12,234 bases of DNA from JBDREA01 sp043820265. Lineage in GTDB: Archaea > Altiarchaeota > Altiarchaeia > IMC4 > JBDREA01. A program made the translations under genes and the position numbers. Location: the NCBI GenBank assembly GCA_043820265.1, contig JBDREA010000002.1, positions 1 through 12,234 of the forward strand, read 5' to 3'. Shown piece by piece: positions 7,230 to 12,234 of this stretch (its first letter is position 1; every line of letters begins with the position of its first letter). The notes beneath the pieces are model-generated. The model was not told where the DNA came from. It did no database searches and worked only from the letters and a program-made list of their open reading frames with translations.

Positions 7230-8213
7230 ATGGAATTCTTACAAAAAGAGGAGACTCTAATCAAAGACAGCCTGGAAACCGATCCAAGCCGAGGGTGTCC
7301 TCCAGACCAAAGAAAAATAAAAGATTACTTATCAAAGGGTGTAGTCAACATAGACAAACCAGCAGGCCCCACATCCCATCAAGTCACCTCCTGGGTGAAA
7401 GAAATAATCGGGTTGGAAAAATCAGGCCACAGCGGAACACTCGACCCAAAGGTAACAGGAGTCCTACCTATTGCCCTTGACGATGCGACAAAAATCGTCA
7501 AAACGCTTCTTCTCGCAGGAAAAACCTATGTCGGAGTGATGCAATTACACTCGGATGTCACAGAGAACAAAGTGAAGTCAGCGATGAGCCAGCTGCAGGG
7601 TACGATCATCCAGCGGCCACCTCTGATTTCAGCTGTGAAAAGGCAACTGAGGATAAAAACAATCTATGACCTCCAACTAATGGAAAAAAACGATAAGACA
7701 ATATTGTTCAGTGCAAAGTGTCAAGCGGGCGTCTACATCAGAAAACTTTGCCATGACATAGGATACCTCTCAGGGGCCCGAGGTCAGATGACCGAACTTC
7801 GAAGAACGAAAGTCGGATTGTTCACAGAAGAAAACCTAATTAAACTACACGACCTCGTCGACGCTTACAAGGACTTCCAGGAAACAGGAGAAGAAAAAGA
7901 ACTTAGAAAAATCATTTATCCAATGGAGTACGCAGTAGGGCACCTGCCTAAAATCTGGATAAAAGACAGCGCCATAGACGCAGTATGCCACGGAGCAGAC
8001 CTCTCCATGCCAGGGGTATCAAAACTTTCCCCTAATATCGACAAGGGCGATGAAGCGGCGATCTTTTCTCTTAAAGACGAGTTAGTAGCCATCGCAACCT
8101 GCGAAAAAACCAGCAAAGTTATCATGGACTCAAAAACTGGAGTCGCAGCAACACTTAAAAGGGTCACAATGGAGCCGGACACCTACCCCCGAAAATGGAA
8201 GAAGAAAACCTGA
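7230..8213 (+). CDS. cbf5: Cbf5/TruB-family tRNA/rRNA pseudouridine synthase
   Basis: Cbf5 converts uridine to pseudouridine. In archaea it acts as the catalytic subunit of H/ACA RNPs with Nop10, Gar1 and L7Ae, and also alone or with Nop10 on U55 of the tRNA T-loop. The catalytic motif is HSGTLDPKVTGVLPIAL, with Asp72 nucleophile. VVNIDKPAGPTSHQV (38-52), QRPPLISAVKRQLR (128-141), a basic VYIRKLCHDIG helix and MTELRRTKVGLF complete the TruB fold. The C-terminal ~80 residues form a PUA domain (from about ICDAVCHGADLSMPGV onwards) and the tail is lysine-rich, as is usual. At 327 residues it has the normal archaeal length. A GQ insertion before MTELRR is a small departure from the usual GA-x-M. 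It forms an apparent operon with rpl14e upstream. Confidence 0.93.
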   Translation: MEFLQKEETLIKDSLETDPSRGCPPDQRKIKDYLSKGVVNIDKPAGPTSHQVTSWVKEIIGLEKSGHSGTLDPKVTGVLPIALDDATKIVKTLLLAGKTYVGVMQLHSDVTENKVKSAMSQLQGTIIQRPPLISAVKRQLRIKTIYDLQLMEKNDKTILFSAKCQAGVYIRKLCHDIGYLSGARGQMTELRRTKVGLFTEENLIKLHDLVDAYKDFQETGEEKELRKIIYPMEYAVGHLPKIWIKDSAIDAVCHGADLSMPGVSKLSPNIDKGDEAAIFSLKDELVAIATCEKTSKVIMDSKTGVAATLKRVTMEPDTYPRKWKKKT

Positions 8214-8236
8214 AGAACGTCTTTTAAACATATCTA

Positions 8237-8354
8237 TCAAAATATAGTTGAGGGCGCAACTATCTAGACAAACTTCTGCGCCCTCAAATATATTCGCGGT
8301 CATAACGAATACTCACTTTGTCCAAAAAGTTATGACCGCAACTATAAATTTTGA
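8237..8354. promoter_or_regulatory. Three-way-junction element with two mutually exclusive pairings, leader of the Trm112-like gene
   Basis: An outer stem of 14 bp (8237-8250 with 8339-8354, 2-base bulge) encloses hairpin A (TTGAGGGCGCA 8248-8258 with 8277-8287, 11 bp) and hairpin B (GCGGTCATAAC 8296-8306 with 8329-8339, 11 bp). CAACTAT occurs twice, at 8257-8263 and 8339-8345. Both copies are perfect complements of ATAGTTG (8244-8250), so the strand can pair near or far, but not both. The outer 3' strand ends 2 bases before the ATG at 8357, so the far pairing would tie up the start region. A TATA-like AAATATATT (8285-8293) sits between the hairpins. Whether this works as RNA or as DNA is not shown by the sequence. 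Confidence 0.6.
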
Positions 8355-8356
8355 AA

Positions 8357-8530
8357 ATGACACTCGACCCCAAACTCTTGGAGATACTCGCCTGCCCAAA
8401 ATGCAAAGGCGACCTCGAATACGTTGACAAAAAAGAAGAACACAACCTCACCTGCAAGGCGTGTAAGCTACGGTACCGCATCGAAGACGACATACCCATC
8501 ATGCTGATCGACGAGGCTGAGAAGATCTGA
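8357..8530 (+). CDS. Trm112/YcaR-like zinc ribbon protein
   Basis: This short gene encodes 57 residues: LLEILACPKCKGDLEY, a Lys/Glu-rich turn, then LTCKACKLRYRIEDDIPIML and an acidic tail. Two CxxC knuckles (C13-C16 and C33-C36) form one zinc site. This is the Trm112/YcaR pattern, including the DDIPxML end. In archaea and eukaryotes Trm112 is a small activating subunit for several methyltransferases of tRNA, rRNA and release factor. The bacterial YcaR relatives are less well understood. It sits just downstream of cbf5, so its context is RNA modification, but 143 bases carrying a structured element separate them and it probably has its own control. There is no Shine-Dalgarno. I am sure of the family, less sure which methyltransferase it serves. 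Confidence 0.8.
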   Translation: MTLDPKLLEILACPKCKGDLEYVDKKEEHNLTCKACKLRYRIEDDIPIMLIDEAEKI

Positions 8531-8541
8531 AAGTTTATCTA

Positions 8542-9033
8542 TTAGGTGGGCTCGACCGATACGCTTGTTGTGTAATCATCACTCTTCCAACAAGTAATCA
8601 GAACTGGATGAGTTTGAACATCTCCAAGTGATTCAATCTCCAGCATATAATTCCCTTTTTCGCACACGCGTTTACCTTCAACATAGGGGCAAATCACATC
8701 CTCACAGTCTGATAAGATCGATCCAATAAAAGGTTTTGACACATCGGTTATGCCTGCTTCATTTTGGACTTTTATTTGTATGATGCTTCCATCAAATATG
8801 ATCCCAACAGCCTCTGATGGAACATACACGTTCACCAAGGTTTTCTGTGGGTGACCGTGAACGTAAATGTATCTGCATGCCTCCTCTATCTGTACTACAG
8901 CCCGGTCTGCAGCATCTACACCCTTGGGTATATCATGTTCACCCCCGATTAATAGAAAAGTCGAAATATAAAGGAAAAAACTTAAGGCGAGAACAAATGT
9001 GGCAATAAAAACAAGAATGCTATTCTTTTTCAT
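8542..9033 (-). CDS. Membrane-anchored secreted protein, possibly pilin- or archaellin-like
   Basis: This is a protein of 163 residues. A lysine start (MKKNS) leads into one hydrophobic helix at residues 5-33, followed by an extracellular domain with several cysteines (in EEACRYIY, DCEDVIC, KRVCEK and ITCW) that could form disulfides. The stretch around VQIEEACRYIYVHGHPQKT then VNVYVPSEAVGIIFDG resembles the junction in archaeal pilin-like and FlaG-like proteins, where an amphipathic helix passes into a beta-rich head. That is a weak resemblance and no recognised class III signal site is visible. I chose the ATG at 9031-9033 because it precedes the helix directly. The upstream in-frame ATG would add a tail that overlaps the tRNA-Ser fragment. 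A T/A-rich stretch at 9057-9068 could be its TATA box. Confidence 0.65.
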   Translation of the reverse strand: MKKNSILVFIATFVLALSFFLYISTFLLIGGEHDIPKGVDAADRAVVQIEEACRYIYVHGHPQKTLVNVYVPSEAVGIIFDGSIIQIKVQNEAGITDVSKPFIGSILSDCEDVICPYVEGKRVCEKGNYMLEIESLGDVQTHPVLITCWKSDDYTTSVSVEPT

Positions 9034-9076
9034 GGAAAGATATCTGATTGAATTGAATAAAAAAAGAAAAGCGTGC

Positions 9077-9179
9077 GCCGAGGTTGAGACGCTCAAAATC
9101 CCATAGGGGATTTTGGCGCGCAAAATTCGCGGAGCGAATTTTAGCGTTTGAACTCAAGATCCCTTGCGAGAACACGTTT
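9077..9179 (-). pseudogene. 3'-half copy of tRNA-Ser, interrupted in its T-loop
   Basis: Read on the minus strand this matches the intact tRNA-Ser next to it from position 37 (just after the anticodon) to the end of the acceptor stem: 44 of 46 bases are identical once a 57-base insertion is removed. The variable arm and both T-stem strands are kept. The insertion separates TTCAAA from T within the T-loop. The 5' half is missing, so it cannot fold as a normal tRNA. Two readings fit. One is a scar of site-specific integration at the tRNA 3' half, as archaeal integrases make. The other is a 3' segment of a split tRNA, since the copy begins at the usual split/intron position. I favour the scar. 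Confidence 0.75.
9090..9146. repeat. 57-base double-hairpin insertion in the tRNA-Ser fragment
   Basis: The element starts CGCT and ends AGCG; with the flanking A and T this is a 5-bp outer stem. Inside are CAAAATCCC (9094-9102) pairing with GGGATTTTG (9107-9115), a GCGCGC linker (9116-9121), and AAAATTCGC (9122-9130) pairing with GCGAATTTT (9134-9142). Loops are 4 and 3 bases. No target-site duplication is evident. It encodes nothing. Confidence 0.65.
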
Positions 9180-9200
9180 GTCTCGGATGTTATTTGTCTC

Positions 9201-9283
9201 GCCGAGGTTGAGATTTGAACTCAAGATCCCTTGCGGGAACACGCTTTCCAAGCGTGCGCGTTACCAGGCTCTGCCACCTCGGC
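9201..9283 (-). tRNA. tRNA-Ser (anticodon GGA)
   Basis: The 83-base gene folds as a class II tRNA. The acceptor is GCCGAGG/CCTCGGC and the anticodon arm CACGC/GCGTG has loop TTGGAAA (anticodon GGA, 9247-9249 on the plus strand). A variable arm has stem CCC/GGG with a GCAA loop, and the T-arm is TTGAG-TTCAAAT-CTCAA. The base after the acceptor is G, the usual serine discriminator. CCA is not encoded. The D-stem has an A12-C23 mismatch besides the normal G13-A22 of serine tRNAs, which may weaken it. GGA reads UCC and UCU codons. The gene is surrounded by partial copies of itself on both sides. Confidence 0.95.
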
Positions 9284-9307
9284 GTAGTCTTCCTTTTTGT
9301 GTATGTA

Positions 9308-9346
9308 GCCGAGGTTTGCGACACGAAGTGTCGCGTCAACCTCGGC
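9308..9346. repeat. tRNA-Ser acceptor-stem minihelix, copy 1
   Basis: GCCGAGGTT (9308-9316) pairs with AACCTCGGC (9338-9346), the same ends as tRNA-Ser. Inside, GCGACAC (9318-9324) pairs with GTGTCGC (9328-9334) around a GAA loop. The 20 bases ending in the left arm, TTGTGTATGTAGCCGAGGTT, are identical in the second copy 84 bases away. It has no D-, anticodon or T-arm. Confidence 0.75.
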
Positions 9347-9391
9347 GAGCTTGAGCATCACTTTGTTTTGGATGCCTTGGTTGTGTATGTA

Positions 9392-9430
9392 GCCGAGGTT
9401 AGAAACACGAAGTGTTTCGTCCACCTCGGT
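9392..9430. repeat. tRNA-Ser acceptor-stem minihelix, copy 2
   Basis: GCCGAGGT (9392-9399) pairs with ACCTCGGT (9423-9430), with one G-T. The inner stem is GAAACAC (9402-9408) with GTGTTTC (9412-9418) around GAA. Compared with copy 1, two inner base pairs differ on both strands at once (C-G to A-T and G-C to A-T), so pairing has been kept. Its minus strand begins CCGAGGTGG, exactly as the intact tRNA-Ser does after its first base. Confidence 0.75.
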
Positions 9431-9490
9431 GTGCTTCGGAAAAAAGATAGGTATTGGATGAATATAAGTTGTTACTTCTTTATTTTGTTC

Positions 9491-9523
9491 AACGAATCTA
9501 CTGGGATTCGTTTAAATCCCAGT
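9491..9523 (+). terminator. Two overlapping, mutually exclusive hairpins before a T-rich tract
   Basis: ACTGGGATT (9500-9508) pairs with AATCCCAGT (9515-9523). Alternatively AACGAATC (9491-9498) pairs with GATTCGTT (9505-9512). They share bases 9500-9512, so only one can form. A T/C-rich tract follows (9528-9551), which in archaea can end transcription. On the plus strand the source would lie in the minihelix region. A terminator-antiterminator pair is possible but unproven. The rest of 9431-9490 shows nothing I can name. Confidence 0.4.
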
Positions 9524-9565
9524 AAACTTCTTTCTCTTTTATTTTTCTTTTGGACTAATCTCCTC

Positions 9566-9592
9566 TTAATATAGTGCTCTCAATAATTATTG
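9566..9592 (+). promoter_or_regulatory. TATA box and palindromic operator candidate of the nucleotidyltransferase module
   Basis: TTAATATAGTG (9566-9576) is a good TATA box, with the start of transcription expected near 9597 and the ATG at 9615. Between them is CAATAATTATTG (9581-9592), a perfect 12-base palindrome within a wider CTCAA...TTGAG repeat. A palindrome between TATA box and start site is a common archaeal repressor position and would suit autoregulation of a toxin-antitoxin-like pair. Confidence 0.45.
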
Positions 9593-9614
9593 TTGAGTAT
9601 CAATTTTAGCAAAG

Positions 9615-10193
9615 ATGAAGTTTGTGTCTTCGGATCTCGTTGTAATCGATCGGGAGTTGTCTGATCTCGATAAGTTTGCAATCGATTTCGTTAAGGTTCT
9701 GCGTAACCATACACCTTATGTAATCGTCAGCGGATATGTCGCGATAATGTTTGGGAGATCGCGTGGTAGCGAGGATGTAGACATAATCATCCCCCCCTTT
9801 GATTTTAGTGCGTATTCAAAGCTGATTGGAGACCTGAAAAGCAGTGGCTTTTACTGCCTTCAGGCCGATGAAATCAAGGAGATTTACGAATATGTCAACG
9901 AAAAGATCCCCCTTCGGTTTGCAAAACGCAACACGGTCATCCCCAACATCGAGTTGAAGTGTGTGAAAAATAAGGTTGAAGAGTTGTCTCTTGATAAGCC
10001 GATTACTGTAAGGTTAGGGAGTGAAGAACTTTTTATATCCAATCTCGAACTCCAGGTAGCCTTCAAGGAGGAAGTGTTGAAATCCCCCAAAGACATCGAA
10101 GATGCACGCCATCTACGAAATGTCGCAAAGAAACATCTTGATCTGAAAAAAATCGAGGAATATAAAAGACTGCTAAATGAAGTTTACAGATGA
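9615..10193 (+). CDS. Nucleotidyltransferase-fold protein (AbiEii/MNT-like), first gene of a two-gene module
   Basis: The 192-residue protein carries the polymerase-beta type nucleotidyltransferase signature. SGY at 39-41 sits where the G[GS] motif belongs, and SEDVDIII follows with Asp54 and Asp56 as metal ligands. Glu113 in PNIELK is the likely third acidic ligand. The length and the C-terminal helices (EDARHLRNVAKK) match minimal nucleotidyltransferases of the DUF-type antitoxin group that are paired with HEPN or small helical proteins. The stop lies inside the next gene (17-base overlap), so the two are translated together. The chemical role could be AMP or NMP transfer to a partner protein or RNA; the sequence does not settle the substrate. 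Confidence 0.75.
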   Translation: MKFVSSDLVVIDRELSDLDKFAIDFVKVLRNHTPYVIVSGYVAIMFGRSRGSEDVDIIIPPFDFSAYSKLIGDLKSSGFYCLQADEIKEIYEYVNEKIPLRFAKRNTVIPNIELKCVKNKVEELSLDKPITVRLGSEELFISNLELQVAFKEEVLKSPKDIEDARHLRNVAKKHLDLKKIEEYKRLLNEVYR

Positions 10194-10386
10194 AAATCTT
10201 AAGGAAAGGCTGAAGTTCGTCGACCTTTGGTCCAAGTACGTCCTCGAACACGACGACCGGGACTGGTCACACCAACAGAACGTCATCATCAACTCAGGCC
10301 TACGGTCCTCTACTCTGACAAAGGAACAGTTCCTAAACATGAAAAGTCAGGGCAGACAAATACCTCCAACACCCAGGCGAGCTTAG
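10177..10386 (+). CDS. Small partner protein overlapping the nucleotidyltransferase
   Basis: This gene encodes 69 residues: MKFTDENLKERLKFVDLWSKYV, an acidic turn, DWSHQQNVIINSGL, then LTKEQFLNMK and a Pro/Arg tail. The pattern, an amphipathic helix followed by WSxQQ and a KEQFLxMK helix, recurs in small archaeal proteins found next to nucleotidyltransferases, though I cannot name a family. It overlaps the upstream gene by 17 bases, which argues strongly for translational coupling and a physical partnership. By position it is the partner of the two-gene module; which member is toxic, if either, is not evident. It ends 9 bases before a stem-loop with a GAAA tetraloop. Confidence 0.65.
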   Translation: MKFTDENLKERLKFVDLWSKYVLEHDDRDWSHQQNVIINSGLRSSTLTKEQFLNMKSQGRQIPPTPRRA

Positions 10387-10394
10387 CAGGAGGC

Positions 10395-10441
10395 AAAGGT
10401 TGCGGGCGCGAAAGTGCCCGATTATATCTCGGCGAACCTTT
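10395..10441 (+). other. Nested stem-loop with a GAAA tetraloop
   Basis: The outer stem AAAGGTT (10395-10401) pairs with AACCTTT (10435-10441). Inside, CGGGCGC (10403-10409) pairs with GTGCCCG (10414-10420) around GAAA, a GNRA tetraloop, with a single G-T. It follows the two-gene module and precedes an unrelated gene, so it could be a terminator or a separate small RNA. The downstream sequence is T-rich. Confidence 0.5.
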
Positions 10442-10481
10442 CTCTTTCTATCTTTTAGTTTAGTCCTTCCTTTTACTTTTT

Positions 10482-11690
10482 ATGTCTCCTCATAAATCCC
10501 CTGGTTCGAATGGGCAGAAACCTGGCAGTAGATCTACTGATCCCTTTAGGTTGAGTCGGGATTTAACTGGTCCTCTGAGGGAACAAGAGGGAGTCCGTCT
10601 GAGTGAAGATGCCAAGGTTGCTGGGGCCCGTCGCCTCTGGGTCGAGTCGATGGGAAAGCGCTGCAAAGAGCTCGGATTAAAGCAGGTCCCTAAGGTATTA
10701 TTTGTCACTGATCCAGGAGTTTTGGCAGACACTAACCTGAAAGAGCATAGAAATGAATTTGTTTTTGGAGTCTACAGTGAATCAGGAAACCAGGTAGGGG
10801 AATTACTCACTGCTCATCAGCTCTTTACAAGCACGGAAGCTGATAGGAGAAGAAGAATGATTGAGAAATATGGGCTCCTGCCCTGTGAGGTTTGTCCATT
10901 GATCTACAACCGAAGGGAGGGAGCGTGTGCTATGGTCTACATCAATCCTGACAAGGCCCATGAGGTAGGGGAAATGCTACCTCAAAAGCAAGGCGAAGTG
11001 ATCAATCATCATATCGCTAAAATCCTACTTGGACATAGCCGACCTAAACCCCAGCTTGATTATGCCTTTAATTTCATCGATAGATTTCGGGTGTTAAAGG
11101 AGGCAGGTGATGAAGAGGGTTTAAAGGAACTCACCGAGTTCATTCTGAAGGGTGCCAGAGACTTAGGCGTGGACGTTCTAGAGAGTATGGCTCTTCCGCC
11201 TGTGCTACCTGGTTCATTCGATCAAGAGGTCAGAGAAAAGATGGGTGTAAATGACGCATTCTATCCAAAAGAGGGTCTAGGGATAGCTGCAGCAATCCTT
11301 TTTAGCCAACCAAATAAAACTAAGGGAGTTACTTCACAAGAGCCTCAAGAGTTTTCAATCTCTGATCTCAACGACATTGAGGTAATGTTAGCCACCTCCT
11401 ACTTTGATCCGCACGGTCCCTTGGAAGCAATAGAATTCTGCCGCAATCTAGCAAAGGCAAAAAACGAAGACCCTGACTATCTCAATCGCATTGCCAACCG
11501 AAGACGAGACATACTTAATATAACAACTATAGATGGAATCGGGGGGTATAAGCCTCCCGAAGAAGCATTCAAAGAGGATAAGGGATTAAAATCCGTCCTA
11601 GCAGGTAGGTTTCTTTCCATAAGGAGGATGAATGAAGCCGGACCAGACGCGCCTCCAGAATGGACTCAGATCTTAGGTCTGAAGAAGTGA
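10482..11690 (+). CDS. Unrecognised 402-residue soluble protein
   Basis: I do not recognise this protein. The first ~45 residues are polar and likely disordered (Ser/Gly/Lys-rich). The rest looks globular and alpha/beta, with no membrane helix. Notable features are PKVLFVTDPGVLADT (about 70-84), a Cys pair in LPCEVCPLIYNRREGAC (about 133-149), GEVINHHIAKILLGHSRPK (about 170-188) and a charged C-terminus ending PEWTQILGLKK. HH at about 175-176 and HGP at about 307 are possible metal or catalytic sites, but nothing groups them. A TATA-like run (10448-10462) lies about 27 bases upstream, suggesting a leaderless message. It converges with the next gene, 21 bases between stops. Confidence 0.75.
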   Translation: MSPHKSPGSNGQKPGSRSTDPFRLSRDLTGPLREQEGVRLSEDAKVAGARRLWVESMGKRCKELGLKQVPKVLFVTDPGVLADTNLKEHRNEFVFGVYSESGNQVGELLTAHQLFTSTEADRRRRMIEKYGLLPCEVCPLIYNRREGACAMVYINPDKAHEVGEMLPQKQGEVINHHIAKILLGHSRPKPQLDYAFNFIDRFRVLKEAGDEEGLKELTEFILKGARDLGVDVLESMALPPVLPGSFDQEVREKMGVNDAFYPKEGLGIAAAILFSQPNKTKGVTSQEPQEFSISDLNDIEVMLATSYFDPHGPLEAIEFCRNLAKAKNEDPDYLNRIANRRRDILNITTIDGIGGYKPPEEAFKEDKGLKSVLAGRFLSIRRMNEAGPDAPPEWTQILGLKK

Positions 11691-11711
11691 ATGCGGGGGA
11701 TTGTTTACTAT

Positions 11712-12234
11712 TTACTCTGTAACTGACATCAGGTTTATCGGTACGTATCCTTTGAAGGTGTGGATCAAGTCCATGTGCCGTAGGTTTTGGCTCCATACGT
11801 CTGTGTGAGTTGCAACTGTATCTCGCCCAGCTGAGACATTTGCTAGTCCTGCACCGGCCATTCCCTTTTGCCCTCCCCCACCTCTAAACACAACTGCACT
11901 TGTCTCGTAAACGCTCGTCTCGGTATGTTGTGCTTTTACTGGGGGTTGGGAGACTTCAATGACTGTAATCCCTAGGGAACCGAGGAATGGATTGTCTAAG
12001 TCGCTTGAGGCTTTTCCGTCGGATATGGTTGGTTTGGCTAAAATCATTTCTGCCTCTTTTGGTTTGTGGACTAGTCCTAGGAACCATTTGACGAATTCTC
12101 GCTTAGATTCGGCGAGTACATGTTGCCTGAACCCCCTATTTGTAATGGCCCTTAGTTGGGCCTTATCTGTTTTTGTTAATCCCGCTGAGAATCTTTCCTC
12201 TAAAAGATCAACTATCTCTCTTTTCGCCCCAGGG
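11712..12234 (-). CDS. Unrecognised protein, 5'-truncated by window edge
   Basis: On the minus strand the frame is open from the edge to the stop at 11712-11714, giving about 173 visible C-terminal residues. The first 60 or so are helical and basic (PGAKREIVDLLEERFSAGLT, then LRAITNRGFRQHVLAESK and a KWFLGLV segment). The remainder is beta-like, with a glycine-rich VVFRGGGGQKG loop and a polar end (YVPINLMSVTE). An in-frame ATG at 12047 is not the start, because coding continues upstream without a break. I recognise no family. Its stop converges on the 402-residue gene. Confidence 0.65.
   Translation of the reverse strand, partial: PGAKREIVDLLEERFSAGLTKTDKAQLRAITNRGFRQHVLAESKREFVKWFLGLVHKPKEAEMILAKPTISDGKASSDLDNPFLGSLGITVIEVSQPPVKAQHTETSVYETSAVVFRGGGGQKGMAGAGLANVSAGRDTVATHTDVWSQNLRHMDLIHTFKGYVPINLMSVTE

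Noticed and set aside
9034..9123. Upstream extension of the secreted protein to 9123
   Set aside because: It would overlap the tRNA-Ser fragment and its hairpin insert and place 30 extra residues before a good membrane helix that starts directly at the ATG at 9033.
9148..9574. Open frames through the tRNA-Ser region
   Set aside because: They cross an intact tRNA gene and several hairpins, and their translations are composition-driven and match nothing.
12045..12047. ATG at 12047 as the start of the last gene
   Set aside because: The same frame continues upstream without a stop to the window edge, with coding-like helical sequence, so this is an internal methionine.

Overview
The window reads as a piece of an archaeal chromosome. 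L14e and a Cbf5-type tRNA/rRNA pseudouridine synthase lie next to each other, which is a typical archaeal/eukaryotic-type pairing. The promoters look like TATA elements about 25 bases upstream of starts, several genes appear leaderless, and the tRNA-Ser gene has no encoded CCA. Base composition is moderate. I cannot name the lineage. The sparse gene content and the many small membrane or secreted proteins of unknown function would suit an uncultured archaeon (DPANN-like or Altiarchaeota-like), but that is a guess.

Layout, left to right. Positions 1-717 hold two tandem paralogous small membrane proteins, the first cut by the window edge. Position 743-2257 (minus) is a LeuA/CimA-family synthase with its own Shine-Dalgarno and a structured upstream region. 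Position 2477-6508 (minus) is a 1343-residue membrane protein. It has a TrbL/VirB6-like multi-spanning N-terminus, a long charged cytoplasmic-type tail with internal repeats, and an embedded HExxH metallopeptidase-like domain. Position 6509-6947 is non-coding and carries a dense array of six perfect hairpins inside one outer stem. Then come rpl14e, cbf5, a three-way-junction leader and a 57-residue Trm112/YcaR-like zinc ribbon protein. A secreted or pilin-like protein follows on the minus strand.

Position 9034-9614 is non-coding except for an intact tRNA-Ser(GGA). Around it sit a 3'-half copy of the same tRNA interrupted in its T-loop by a 57-base double hairpin, and two minihelices that reuse the tRNA acceptor-stem ends. 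After that come a nucleotidyltransferase with a small overlapping partner (a MNT/HEPN- or AbiE-like two-gene module by layout), an unrecognised 402-residue protein, and a convergent unrecognised partial gene.

The most unusual signal is not a gene. Most of the intergenic regions from 2307 to 10441 contain a nested fold-back: an outer inverted repeat enclosing one to six further perfect inverted repeats. The two tRNA-Ser-like minihelices differ by paired, compensatory changes, so pairing has been kept while sequence changed. I read these as either a family of structured RNAs or a small family of nested palindromic elements associated with tRNA ends. The sequence alone cannot decide between the two.
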